Positions 31,594 through 43,329 of a DNA stretch of 64,000 nt are shown piece after piece (position 1 is the first letter of the stretch; each line of letters starts with the position of its first letter). The translations under genes and the position numbers were made by a program. Source of the stretch: Clusia tigrina (lineage: Eukaryota; Arthropoda; Insecta; Diptera; Clusiidae); assembly GCA_920105625.2 (NCBI GenBank), contig OV050030.1, forward strand, positions 164,151,860 to 164,215,859, read 5' to 3'. A model generated the notes under the pieces. It was not told where the DNA came from. It was given only the letters and a program-made list of their open reading frames with translations, and did not search any database.

Positions 31594-32884
31594 CGTAACG
31601 TCCGCGTCCTCCTCTTTTTCAGTATGTCAAGAAGGTCGTCCTCCTCAAAGAGCTGCCCGACCCCGGTCAGCTGATCTGAGTCGGTCGACCTTTGGCTGCT
31701 GGACAACCGTTCATCACCACCGCCAGCCTCGCTTTCACCTTCTATCTCCTCCGGATCGAAAACTTGCTCGTCGCTGCGGTAGATCCGAACGGTCGCGTCA
31801 TCGAACCCGAACCTGACTACCCCATTTCTCTCTGCCAGTGGGGCAAGGGACTCAGAGTTGAGTATCAGCAACACCTGCCCCCTACCTTCCACTGGCTCCT
31901 CGAGTTTCGCTACCTTCCAGTTATGGGTTGGCAGCTCTCTGTTACACGATCTAAAGATCGCGTCTATTTTCTCCGGATCAGCTGGCTTAGCCGGGATCCA
32001 GACCCGGACTCTGGGAACTTCTTCCCTTCTGACGGCCTCTAGCTTGGCTCCCGGCCAGAAAGGTTGGCTGACCTGCTGTCATCGCATGCGAGAAGCTTGG
32101 CCCTGCCCTGATACCAGCCCGCATCGTGACAGAAAGGGGGGTCCAGGGTTTTCCTCTAAGACTTGGAGGCAGACTTCGACAATCGCTTGCTCTACCCACC
32201 TCCACTTCTCTTTGGGTATGACCCCTTCCTCCTCCTTCCGGTCAATGACGGCCAGCATCTCACCCCCACCTTTGAAAACTTCGCTGTAGGATGGGTATTT
32301 CTTGCCGCCGACTTTTTGTTTTTTAGCGACCTCACCCGCCTCTTCAGCCGAACGTTGTCTCTTTGGGGCTGTATCCGCCGGTTTGCCCAAGCCGGATAGC
32401 ACTCTACCGATTTGGCCGGCTCCTCAGTGAGCTGGTCTGTGGGTAGAGTCTCATATTTGGCCATGACCCTCATGGCCGCCTTCCTATCATAATAGGCCTG
32501 CTTTGACGGACGGACGGGTTTAAACGACCCCCCCTGGCCTACCCCAGCAACCTTCTTTAAGCTGCTGGGCCCCTCTGCTGTCTGCTGCCGATAGCCCCCG
32601 CGCCCCCTGACCGCAGTCAGCGTTTGGGTTTTTACCACCTCCTCCGGGTTTCTTCCTTCAGCACCCCTCTGAAAGAGACGAGAGACCGGTTTTCCCAAGC
32701 CTCCCCGTCCACTACTACCAGCACTCGTGCTGGGACCAGCCCTAACGATTAAGCCCCTTCTGCCTCCTGCTGCAATCGATCTGTCTGCCACCCTTATATT
32801 AGCCGTAGACAGGATCGCCTCTGTCGGTTTTTTGGGAGGACCGCCCTCCTTTGGTTTTGGTTTTGGATTTAATTTTAATGACAT
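31540..32884 (-). pseudogene. Element E1 ORF1 (DUF4780-type)
   Basis: The start at 32884 is MSLKLNPKPKPKEGGPPKK, a Pro/Lys-rich disordered N-terminus. The frame shifts after EEPAKSVE (about 32405), the same place as in E2 and E3. The second part (GLGKPADTAPKRQRS onward) leads to the DUF4780-like domain: REEVPRVRVWIPAKPADPEKI and EKIDAIFRSCN. The block that should encode AKLLACDDSRSANLYKI and following text is partly deleted. Proteins with this domain are ORF1 products of dipteran non-LTR elements; an RNA-binding role is inferred. Confidence 0.78.
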
Positions 32885-33539
32885 ATGTGGTCCGATGAGT
32901 ATCGGACAAAAGAGGTTCGCTCGCGCAGAGGTCCGTCTGCGCGAGTAAGGCTAGATAGAACCGGCGGATGCCAAGTATCCGGAGCACTCCGTCTGAGACT
33001 GGGCTTTTTTTGACCTGGGTCCCCAGCCAGGCTGAGCATCGACATGGGTCGTATGACAACTTACTCCAACCCAGAGGTTTTTTATAGAAGTTTGCTCCTC
33101 CACACCCTGTATCCGGGAGGTGTTTATTGACCCCTCAGTCTAGATCCGTAGTGATCTGTTATAAATAGCAGGGTTACCTTGGGCAGGTTGTGACTCTTCG
33201 CACGCACTATCGGTCTAGATTGAATAGAGGCTAATGTTCCTAGAACTATAATCGCATATTCCCATCCTGCGAAAATTTATGTTTCAACGAAACTTACGCT
33301 TCAACGAAAACTGACGTAAGTAAAGTAAAGTATGTTAAGTAAATTAAAGTATGGTCTGCATGTAAAAGGTGAGTATGTATGATAATTATAATATGGTGAG
33401 TATTTAATATATTAATGTAAATGAGAAGACGTTAGGTTTAAAATCACAATACCTAATACGCCCCCTTTTAAGTTTTTATTCAATTATGTATTGTTCAATA
33501 GAGAAGAAAAAAAAATGATTTATATACTTTTTTTATCTA

Positions 33540-36500
33540 ATCTCTAGGCCTTAAAATTCTAGTAGACATGTTTTCTTCATACACATTATTCGTATTTGTA
33601 TTAATATGGTTCTCATTTCTATTCATGGTTAATTCAACATGTTCATTTTCTTTTGTTACATTTTGAACAGATTGAATATTGTCAACTCCTGGTCGAATCT
33701 GATCAGTACGTCTTTTTTTGGTTCTTTGATTCGTCAGTAAACAATAGTACGATCGTGGACCAATTTTTTTTGAAATAATGGCTGGTGTCCAAGATTGCTT
33801 GTTTGGATTGGTATAGTCGCGTGTAAAAACATTTTGTCCCTCTTTGAAATTAATATCTTCTTTTGTCATTCGAAATCAATCTTTCTTGTTTTTCCACAAT
33901 GTTTTCTTCTATGAGTGGAGGTTTGATGAGGTCAAGTCTGTTTCTTATCGATCTACCCAGGAATACTTGAGATGGACTTTCTTCCGTTGTGCAGTGTTTC
34001 GTGTTCCTATAGTCTAACAGAAATCTATTTAAGATTACATCGAAGTTTTCATTTTTATTTGATTTAATATTCGCTAAAATAGATTTTTTTAAAGTTTTTA
34101 TAAATATCTCTGCTGGTCTTGGTCGCAGGATGCCTCGGAGAAGTAAGTACATGTTTTATTCCATTGTCTTTTATCAACTTTTCAAATTGTTCAGATACAA
34201 ATTGTCTGCCATTATCACTTACGATAATGCGTGGAATGCCGAATCGGCAGAAAGTTTCCCTAAGTTTATTTTCTACAAAATTTGAAGTGATATCCTTTGT
34301 TTTGAAAACTTCTGTCCATTTTGAATACGAATCAATTATAACGAAAAGATGGTGGTTATTGATTGGGCCTGCAAAGTCTATATTATCCTTTGCCATATTG
34401 AGTTTGTACGTTTCCATGGAATAATAGGACTCTTTTCAGGACTTTGTTGATGTTGCTGACATGGTAGATACGATATAATCAAATATTCTATATCTTTGTC
34501 TAATTGGGCCACCAGACGAATGATCTGGCTAGCGCCTTAGTTTTTACAATTCCTAAGTGTGATTCATGGAGAGTTTCAAGAATATGTTTTTGAAGTTTTG
34601 CTGGTATTATGGTTCTATAACCCCACAATAAACAATCCTGCTCCACTGAAAGTTCAGTGCTTCTTGTTGTGTATGCTTCATATTCTTTTCCCTTTAAATC
34701 TTTAATGCTACCTAGCTTAGTGTGTTCACGTCTTGTTTCACGTGCAACGGCCTTGAAATCCAGATTTAAAACATTATTCTGCGTTACATAATTATCTGAA
34801 GTGCTGCTATCAACAAGATTTTCTTTGTTCTCTGTTTGTCGTATTCTAGAAAGATTGTCAGCCTGGTTTTATAAGCCTTGAACATACTCTATCTTGTAAC
34901 TTAAGCCTGACAAAATGAAGGCCCACCGTTGTGTGCGTGCAGCAGCCATGTCTGGTATGCCTTTATTTTATCCAAGAATTGATAGTAAAGGCTTGTGGCC
35001 AGTTTTAAGCGTAAAACTGTTGCCTATTAAATATTGCTTTAATTTGTTTACGGAGAATACTAGAGCTGAAACTTCTTTCTGGTAAGTGCTGTACTTCTGT
35101 TCAGATTTCGACAGAGCTCGAGACACAAAAGCGATTGGCTTAAGTTCTTTGTTCGGGAACTCGTGAGAAAGTACACCAGCTACGGCGTAATTTGAAGCAT
35201 TAGTTGTAAGATATATTGATAATCTCGGATTAAAATGAACTAAAACCTTGTCTGATGTTATTTCTATTTTTATTTCTTCATATTCTATTTGACATTCATT
35301 TGACCAATGAAATTTTATATTTTTTTGTAAAAGTTTATACAAAGGTATTAAACTTATCAGAAAATTTATCGATGAATTTTGCATAATAATTTACCATGCC
35401 CAAGAATGCTCGCAATTCAGAGACACTCTTTGGAACTGGTGCTTTTAAAACTGAATCTATTTTGTCTTTGTTTTTGTAAAGGCCATTTTTATCAATGGTG
35501 AATCCTAAGTACGAAATTTCTTCTTTTAGAAACTCACATTTTTTAAAATTTGGTTTAAGACCTGCTTCTTGGAGCCTTCTTAAAACAGATTTTAGATTGT
35601 AAATATGCTCTGAAATATCTTTTCCAGATACTATAATGTCATCTTGGTATACAAGTACATACGGGTTGCCTCTTAACAAGTTTTCAATTGTTTTCTGAAA
35701 AATTGCAGCAGCGGGTTTTACTCCAAATGGTAACCGCTACATTTTCAGTGTGCCAATGTGTGTATACCAAGTACACAAAAGCTGGGATTTTTCATCCAAT
35801 GGAAGCGTTAGATAGATCAAGCTTTGAGAAGTGTTCCCCTTTCTGAAGTGCTCTGAAAATTTCATCAATTAAGGGTAACGGATATTTGAAATCTTTGAGA
35901 TGTTTATTTACAGTGACCTTTTAATCGGCACAGATTCTGTTTTGGGTTTCAAAATTGGAACTAGTGGTGTCCCCCATTCAGAACGATCTACCGGTTGTAA
36001 TACATCTTTCGCTATTAAATCTATAAGATCTTTTTCAATTTTACTCTTCCAAACTAGTGATAAAGGACGTGGTTTAAAAAAAATTGGATTTGAATCATTA
36101 TATATTGGTAGCGATATTTCACCAAATTTATAACACCCTAATCCTCCATCGAAAACATCTGCAAACTCGTTCTTAATTTGCTCAAAAATTAAAGAATATT
36201 CGCAAGAAAAATCGATTGAATTCACTTGTATAAGTTGGAATTTGAATTTCCTCAAAAAATGTCTACCAAATAGAGGAATGTTTTTATTGTCTGTAACTAT
36301 GAGTTTAACACTTTTTGTTGTACCATTATATTGTACAGATTCGTAGTATTCGCCTAATGTTTTTATTTTATTCACATTAAAGTCAACAAACGGATCAGTA
36401 CAAGGAGAACGACTTACTCTTTTATTCAATTTCTCGATAAATGATTACGATACTATACAACACGGAGCGCCGGAGTCACAAATTACATCAAACGATTTTC

Positions 36501-36560
36501 ATTGAATTTTTACTGTTATGCTGTATAGATCAGTCGAATCAGTTGAACCATCACTTTTAT
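33540..36560 (-). pseudogene. Element D2 pol
   Basis: Protease with CDSGAPCC (about 36490-36455) and FGRHFLRKFKFQLIQ. RT with YVLVYQDDIIVSGKDISEH (about 35655-35620) and YLGFTIDKNGLYKNKDK. RNase H with LTTNASNYAVAGVLSHE and SRALSKSEQKYSTYQKE. Integrase with IDSYSKWTEVFK and IVSDNGRQFVSEQ, and an integrase C-terminal frame (WTPAIISKKIGPRSYYCLL). A small deletion in RT gives the tail LKPKTESVPIKRSL, shared with D4 only. A C-terminal deletion (QSVQNVTKENE) is shared with D3 only. Confidence 0.84.
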
Positions 36561-36599
36561 GATTAATGCTAAATATAAAAAAATTGTTAAATTCACTTT

Positions 36600-37490
36600 A
36601 ATCTGTACTTTCAATAAGTGTATTAGATCTCGATACGTAATTTACATGATTTTTTTTTCTTCGACAAATGGATGCTAAGCGCCCCAACTTGCCACAATGA
36701 TAACAATTGCTGTCCTTATAACGACAAACATTCGATGCATGGTTTCTCCAGCCACAATGAGTACAAGCCTGTGCTGTTTGTTTTGATTTTTCAATACTCG
36801 AGTTATGCTGTTTTTGCGAATAGTCATTGTTGCTGCCTTTCTTCTTGTTATTGTTGTTGCTTCATCCGAACTTGCTGCTGCTATTGCGTTGAATTCCACT
36901 GCCATACCTGTTGTTCTTATTGTTGTTTTTGTTCCGGTTCATATTGCCTTTGTTGCTTTTGATATAATTGACATCTGATTTAGTAGAAGTGATTTTCATC
37001 TCTGTGATGAGTGCTTTGCGTAATGCTTCTTCTATGGTTATTTTCTCATCCTCCTCACACAATCGCACAAATAACTTTTCTCTTATTCCCATAATGAAAC
37101 GATCCAAAATTAATGCTGGTAGGTTTGTTCCAAACTTTCATGAGAGTGCGAGTTTTCTTACCCTTGCATGCCACTCCGACACTGTTTCATTTTCATTTTG
37201 AACTGCGCAATGAAATATTTTACATTCTCGAACCACAATTGTTGGTGGAGTATAATGTGTTTTAAGGAGATCACACAACTCTTTATATGGCTTAGAAACG
37301 GGAGTATCCGGACTACATAAATACAATATATTGCATATAAGCAGTATATTTCCGCAAAATGAATTTCTAATGTCTCTTTCTAGAGAAGCCACGACTCATT
37401 ATTGGGAAGAAACTGTAATATATTATTAGAATGGTATATTCTAACGGTACCATTTTCGAAAGTTTGACTTTGATTTTGACCTTGGTTCAT
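36600..37490 (-). pseudogene. Element D2 gag
   Basis: The start is at 37490, with the same amber codon after ESWLL (37380-37382) as D1, D3 and D4. It reads SPDTPVSKPYKELCDLLK and MDRFIMGIREKLFVRLCEE, the Asn-rich stretch (NRNKNNNKNNRYGSGIQ) and both knuckles (about 36767-36668). The predicted ORFs of 84 and 81 residues are identical to D3. It has the same short AT-rich replacement after the amber codon as D3. Confidence 0.83.
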
Positions 37491-38046
37491 TTTAACAGCA
37501 CATGTATGAAAATTTCTTTAAAATATTATTTCCAAAATGTATTACTTTTATATTTATTTTTTTTGTATTATGTATGTATTTATTTTTGTATTATACAATT
37601 GTCTTTCGACGCGTGATACCGTTTTATATTCGCTTTTAAACAGTTTAACGTTTTACATATGTATATACGAGTATATGTTTATGCATTAGCTGAGTTTTGA
37701 TTTGTAATTACAAATTTCACTTTATGTATTACTGTACTGTTTTTGTTGCATGTATTTACATACAAAAAAATTTTTATTCAATTTTTCAATTAATTGTTCT
37801 TTTAGTTTTTTTTTAAAAAACTTTTATTTCATTTTTCACATCGACGCCAAATGTGCTTTATTGACAGTAACGTAGATGGTCGATATTCACACTCTTGCTT
37901 CTTTATTCGTCAATTCTCAATCGTACAATGAATGTGTCTTATATGGTAGGTTAGGTTAGGTTAATGTGGCAGCCAGTCCAAGGGCCAGCTCACTCAGACC
38001 ACCATGGGTCCATTGTGATACCACCGCGCCACAACGCACCTCCGAT

Positions 38047-41000
38047 TCACTCGTCGAACCATTTTGAAGTCCTAAAACAGCGCCGGATTTGTTTGATCTT
38101 CGCGCTAGACACCTCTGTAAGAGAGCTAAAAGCGTATTTGCCTAAAGAGCCCGCTCTGCTTCTAGCCAGAGCGGGGCAACGACAGAAGAGATGTTCCACA
38201 GTCTCCACCTCGTCCTCATCCCCACAGCTTCTGCAGTATTCATGAGAGAATACTCCCAGCATGAGAGCATGTCTGCCGAAAAGCCAGTGACCAGTTATAC
38301 ATGCCACGACCTTAGAGATATTCTCTCTTGGCAGGGCAAGCATGTCTCTAGTTTTCCTATTATTGAGTTCCGGCCACATTAGCCTAGTCGTTAAGCAAGT
38401 GCCCTCTTGTGCCCAAGACCCATTGGTCTCACACACGACCCTATCCTTCAGCATCAGTTTACAGGTGGCAATTGGTATTCCAATCTCACATCTGTCCGTG
38501 CCTAAAGGAAGGTTGGTACCCCATCTGGCTAAGTCATCAGCCCCACAGTTTACCGCAATATCTCTATGCCCCGGAACCCATATAAGGCGTACCTTGAAAA
38601 TGGTACTGATATCATTTAGGGCTGCTCGGCACCGAATTCATTGACAATATGGCCGCCTGGCTATCCGAGTAGATATTTATAATATTTTTTGTTACGGCAT
38701 GTCTATTTAAGTAGACGGCTGCCTCACTTATGGCTAGGAGCTCTGCTTGATAAATACTGCAGTGGTCGGGGAGACGGAAAGAAATTTCCAGTCCCAATTC
38801 TTGTGAGAAAACTCCAAAACCGACTCTATCGTCAAGTTTGGATCCGTCAGTGTAGAAATTAAGTTCCCCCCTTCTCCATGGCATTGGTGTTTGCCACTCT
38901 CTTTTAGACGGAATATATGTCTGGAAGTGCCTATCGAAGTTGAGATTAGGTATAGAGTGGTCAATGTGTTGGATAGAACTACTCCAGGTATGCGCAATAG
39001 TCGAGTGACCAATCTGCCGATCATGCCATAACGCCGCACATTTCAGCCTTAGTGCTGATTTGGCGGCCAATTGTTTCCCTACCAGCTTTAATGTAGGTAG
39101 GTTGAGTATTACTTCTAAAGCTTTAGTAGGCGTGGTCCTTAAGGCACTAGAGATGCATAAAAAAGCCGTACTTTGGACCTTGCTCAGAAGCTTCAAATAG
39201 CTTTGTTTCTGAGTGGCTGGCCACCATACCAGTATTCCATATATCAATATGGATCTGACCATCGAAATGTATAGCCAGTGCATAATTCGTGGGGATAGCC
39301 CCCACCTGATTCCGACCGCTTTTTTACATGTGTACAATGCAATATTGGCCTTTCTGACTCTTTCTTCAATATTGGGTTTCCAGGTAAGTTTTCTATCTAG
39401 TACTAGTCCGAAATATCTAACTGTCTCCTTCATCGGAATTTCCACACCTTTGTATGTTAGCGGGGAGACCTCAGGAGATCTATTTTTCTTAGAAAAGTTG
39501 ATTAATTCCATTTTATCAGGGTTTAACCCTAATCCCCTTTTTCCAGTCCAACCAGTAAGCGTGGCCATGCTAGAGCGCAAAATATCCATACGAGTGTTTG
39601 GATATTTCCCTCTGATCACAATTGCCAAGTCATCAACAAAGGCGACGACATGGCAACCCTCCCTCTCTAGGGCCATCAGTAATGAATTTCCCGCCAAATT
39701 CCAGAGCAGGGGGGAGAGGACTCCTCCCTGAGGAGTGCCTCTGCAGACCTGTCTGCTTAAGGTGTTGGATCCTAAGCTGGCAGTTACCCTTCTGCTGACG
39801 AGTATCATCTCTACCATCGCTACTACATTTGGATCGACGCCCAGAGCTTCTAACGCTGCCGTAATCGCATTCGCATTTATGTTGTTGAAAGCGCCTTCTA
39901 TGTCAATGAACGCCGCTAGTGCGAAATCTTTCTGCTGGATGGCTTTTTCCACTATACCAATAAGTACGTGTAACGCCGTCTCTGTCGATTTGCCCGTCGT
40001 GTATGCATGTTGTGCCGAGGAGATTCTACCAGTTGGTATAGCTTCACGTAAGTGTGCATATCAATCTCTCCAGTGTTTTTAGGAGGAAAGACGTGAGACT
40101 GATTGGTCTGAAGTCTTTAGGATTTACATGAGAGGACCTGCCTGCCTTGGGTATGAAGGAAACGTTATTTTCTCTCCATCTCAGCGGAATATAGCCCATG
40201 TTAAGACAGCTTCTAATTGCAGCCACAACCCAGGGCGTAATTATGTCCCGTGATTGTTGCAGTTCTGCTGGATAAATTCCATCCGGACCCGGAGATTTAT
40301 ATGGACCAATGGTGTTAATGGCCCACTGAACTTTGTCAACTGTAACTATCGCATTACCTATCTCAGACTGCCTGCCCCTAGGTTTCGGGTTATCACCCTC
40401 CACTATGCTACTGCCTGGAAAATGTGTATCTAAGAGAAGAGCCAAAGATTCCTCGCTCGATTCACTCCACACATCACCCGGACCTTTAAGATAGCCCAGG
40501 TTGTGTGGTGTCCTCGCTAGGATTCTTCTTAGTCTAGCTGCTTCCGATGTTTCTTCCACATCCCTACAATAATTTTGCCAGGACTGTCGCTGCGCAGTTC
40601 TGGTTGCTTTCTTGTATATTTTTAGCTCAGCCTTGTAGGCTTTCCAGTCCGCGGGCAGTCCCGAAGTTTTAGCCCTGTTAAATAACTGCATATTGGGCTT
40701 CCGGAGAAGGCCTAGATCCATTGACCACCAAGGTGGTTTGTCCTTGCCTCTCAGTTTTACAACCGGGCACCCGGCTGTCAGTGAACTATTCAGGTCCGTG
40801 GTTACCTGATTGATCAGCTCGTCTAATTCCACAGGGTCTGTGGGATCAGACGGAGAATTTATTGGCAGCGAGTCCCTGAGAGTTTTCCTATACTTCCCCC
40901 AGTCCGTTCTCCGTATATTTCTAAAGGTCTTAACTGGAGCTACTGGGAAGTTCACTTCGTATTCTATATAGCGATGGCCAGAGTAGGAATTTTCATTCGA

Positions 41001-41409
41001 CACTCTCCATCTTTTTATATTGTTAGCGAAGTTATCGAAGGTCAGGGTAATATCTAACACTTCCCTTCTATTTGGCTGCTTCTGCCTCCATGATCAATGT
41101 CCGAACCTCCTCCGGTGGAGCGTCCTTGTCATGAGGCAGCTCAGCGCTTGCCGCCACCGTATCGCCATTACTTAACTGTGGGAGCAAAAAGATGTTAATG
41201 TTATCCTTTGCTACTATACAAGCACGAGGCTTACCTGTGCTCTGAGCGGCTATCATCTTGAAGCCTCTCATCTTCAAACGGCAGATTTTGTTGCCGCATA
41301 TCCACGGCTCTTGGATGAGGGCCACGTCAAGACCACCGCAACCCAGGCGGACCATCAAGTTCGCAGAGGCGAGTTTACAATGGTGGAGGTTTATTTGGAT
41401 CAGCTTCAT
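38047..41409 (-). pseudogene. Element E2 ORF2 (endonuclease-RT-RNase H)
   Basis: The start at 41409 (MKLIQINLHHCKLA) overlaps the ORF1 end by 35 nt. The endonuclease has the Glu of ALIQEPWICG, but the central Asn/Asp core is deleted (AEAAK joined to LDITLTF), and the usual SDH near its end reads SGH (YSGHRYIEYEV). RT with SPGPDGIYPAELQQS, RGTPQGGVLSPLLW and AFVDDLAIV lies in two long frames (41060-40044 and 39952-38612). RNase H with YTDGSKLDDRVGFG. The frame shifts after AILSMNSV, then the C-terminal knuckle frame 38454-38047 ends SKWFDE. Confidence 0.87.
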
Positions 41410-42781
41410 AAGAATCTGTCCTTCTTACCTCCACCATCGTAACGTCCGCGTCCTCCTCTTTTTCGGTGTAGTCAAGAAGGTCGTCCTCCTCAAAGAGCTG
41501 CCCGACCCCGGTCAGCTGCTCTGAGTCGGTCGACCTTTGGCTGCTGGACAACCCTTCATCATCACAGCCAGCCTCGCTGTCACTCTCTATCTCCTCCGGT
41601 TCCAAAACTTGCTCGTCGCTGCGGTAGATCCGAACGGTCGCGTCAACGAACCCGAACCTGACTACCCTATTTCTCTCTGCCAGTGGGGCAAGAGACTCAG
41701 AGGTGAGTATCAGCAACACCTGCCTTCTACCTTCCACTGGCTCCTCGAGTTTCTCTACCTTCCAGTTATGGGTTGGCAGCTCTCTGTTACACGATCTAAA
41801 GATCGCGTCTATTTTCTCCGGATCAGCTGGCTTAGCCGGGATCCAGACCCGGGCTCTGGGTCTGCTGGGAACTTCTTCCCTTCTGACGGCCTCTAGCTTG
41901 GCTCCCGGCCAGATTTCGTCAACCTTGCTTACCGCGATCTTGGAAAGGTTGGCTGACCTGCTGTCATCGCATGCGAGAAGCTTGGCCCTGCCCTGATACC
42001 AGCACGCATCGTGACAGAAAGGGGGGTCCAGGGTTTTCCTCTAAGACTTGGAGGTAGGCTTCGACAATCGCTTGCTCCACCCACCTCCACTTCTCTTTGG
42101 GTATGACCCCTTCCTCCTCCTTCCGGTCAATGATGGCCAGCATCTCACCCCCACCTTTGAAAACGTCGCTGTAGGATGGGTATTTCTGGCCGCCGACTTT
42201 TTGTTTTTTAGCGACCTCACCCGCCTCTTCAGCCGAACGTTGTCTCTTTGGGGCTGTACCCGCCGGTTTGCCCAAGCCGGATAGCACTCTACCGATTTCG
42301 CCGGCTCCTCAGTGAGCTGGTCTGTGGGTAGAGTCTCATATTTGGCCATGACCCTCATGGCCGCCTTCCTATCATAATAGGCCTGCTTTGACGGAGGGAC
42401 GGGTTTAAACGACCCCCCCTGGCCTGCCCCAGCAACCTTCTTTAAGCTGCTGGGCCCCACTGCTGTCTGCTGCCGATAGATCCCCGGGGTAGCCCCCCGC
42501 CCCCTGACCGCAGTCAGCGTTTGCGTTTTTACCACCTCCTCCGGGTTTCTTCCTTCAGCACCCCTCTGAAAGAGACGAGAGACCGGTTTTCCCAAGCCTC
42601 CCCGTCCCCTACTACCAGCACTCGTGCTGGGACCAGCCCTAACGATTAAGCCCCTTCTGCCTCCTGCTGCAATCGATCTGTCTGCCACCCTTATATTAGC
42701 CGTAAACAGGATCGCCTCTGTTGGTTTTTTTGGAGGACCGCCCTCCTTTGGTTTTGGTTTTGGATTTAATTTTAATGACAT
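41375..42781 (-). pseudogene. Element E2 ORF1 (DUF4780-type)
   Basis: The N-terminal frame (42781-42041) starts MSLKLNPKPKPKEGG. The frame shifts after EEPAKSVE near 42295 to the frame GLGKPAGTAPKRQRS and KEKWRWVEQAIVEAY. A second shift occurs near 42020 in a G-run. The C-terminal frame 41737-41375 carries QVLLILTSESLAPLAERN (end of the DUF4780-like domain), then a Glu/Asp/Ser-rich tail ending PNKPPPL. The DUF4780-like domain lies at about 41990-41680. Confidence 0.82.
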
Positions 42782-43329
42782 ATGTGGTCCGACGAGTATC
42801 GGACAAAAGAGGTCCGCTCGCGCAGAGGTCCGTCTGCGCGAGTAATGCTAGATAGAACCGGCGGATGCCAAGTATCCGGAGCACTCCGTCAGAGACTGGG
42901 CTTTTTTTGACCTGGGTCCCCAGCCAGGCTGAGCATCGACACGGGTCGTATGACATCTTACTTCAACCCAGAGGTTTTTTATAGGAGTTTGCTCCTCCAC
43001 ACCCTGTATCCGGGGAGAAGTTTAGATTGAATAGAGGCTAATGTTCCTAGAACTATAATCGCATATTCCCATCCTGCGAAAATTTATGTTTCAACGAAAC
43101 TTACGCTTCAACGAAAACTGACGTAAGTAAAGTAAAGTATGTTAAGTAAATTAAAGTATGGTCTGCATGTAAAAGGTGAGTATGTATGATAATTATAATA
43201 TGGTGAGTATTTAATATATTAATGTAAATGAGAAGACGTTAGGTTTAATCACAATACCTAATACGCCCCCTTTTAAGTTTTTATTCAATTATGTATTGTT
43301 CAATAGAGAAGAAAAAAAAATTATTTATA

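Larger units (their letters stand above)
28453..33315 (-). mobile_element. LOA-like non-LTR element E, copy 1
   Basis: The minus-strand element has ORF1 (DUF4780-type) and ORF2 (endonuclease, RT, RNase H, C-terminal zinc knuckle). Its 3' end is (GGTTA)3 on the plus strand at 28453-28467. It sits inside the D LTR shared by D1 and D2: the LTR half ends at 28452 and resumes at about 33316. E1 keeps about 100 bp of 5' sequence (33120-33230) that E2 and E3 lack, but has lost more of the endonuclease. Confidence 0.85.
33316..37948 (-). mobile_element. K02A2.6-like Ty3/gypsy element D, copy 2
   Basis: Same layout as D1, bounded left by the LTR half 33316-33448 and right by the LTR half 37852-37948 (cut by E2). 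The D2 sequence is a mosaic: the gag-protease part matches D3, the RT-RNase H part matches D4 and the integrase core matches D1. Confidence 0.85.
37949..43122 (-). mobile_element. LOA-like non-LTR element E, copy 2
   Basis: This is the most complete E copy without a foreign insertion. It is inserted in the LTR shared by D2 and D3 at the same base as E1. The right (5') end lacks the stretch of about 100 bp present in E1. The 3' end is (GGTTA)3 at 37949-37963. Confidence 0.87.

Noticed and set aside
36672..36962. Cys/His-rich secreted-peptide-like ORF (also at 46188 and 62118)
   Set aside because: It is the reverse strand of the D gag zinc knuckles and Asn-rich stretch; the Cys content comes from antisense Asn/Lys codons.
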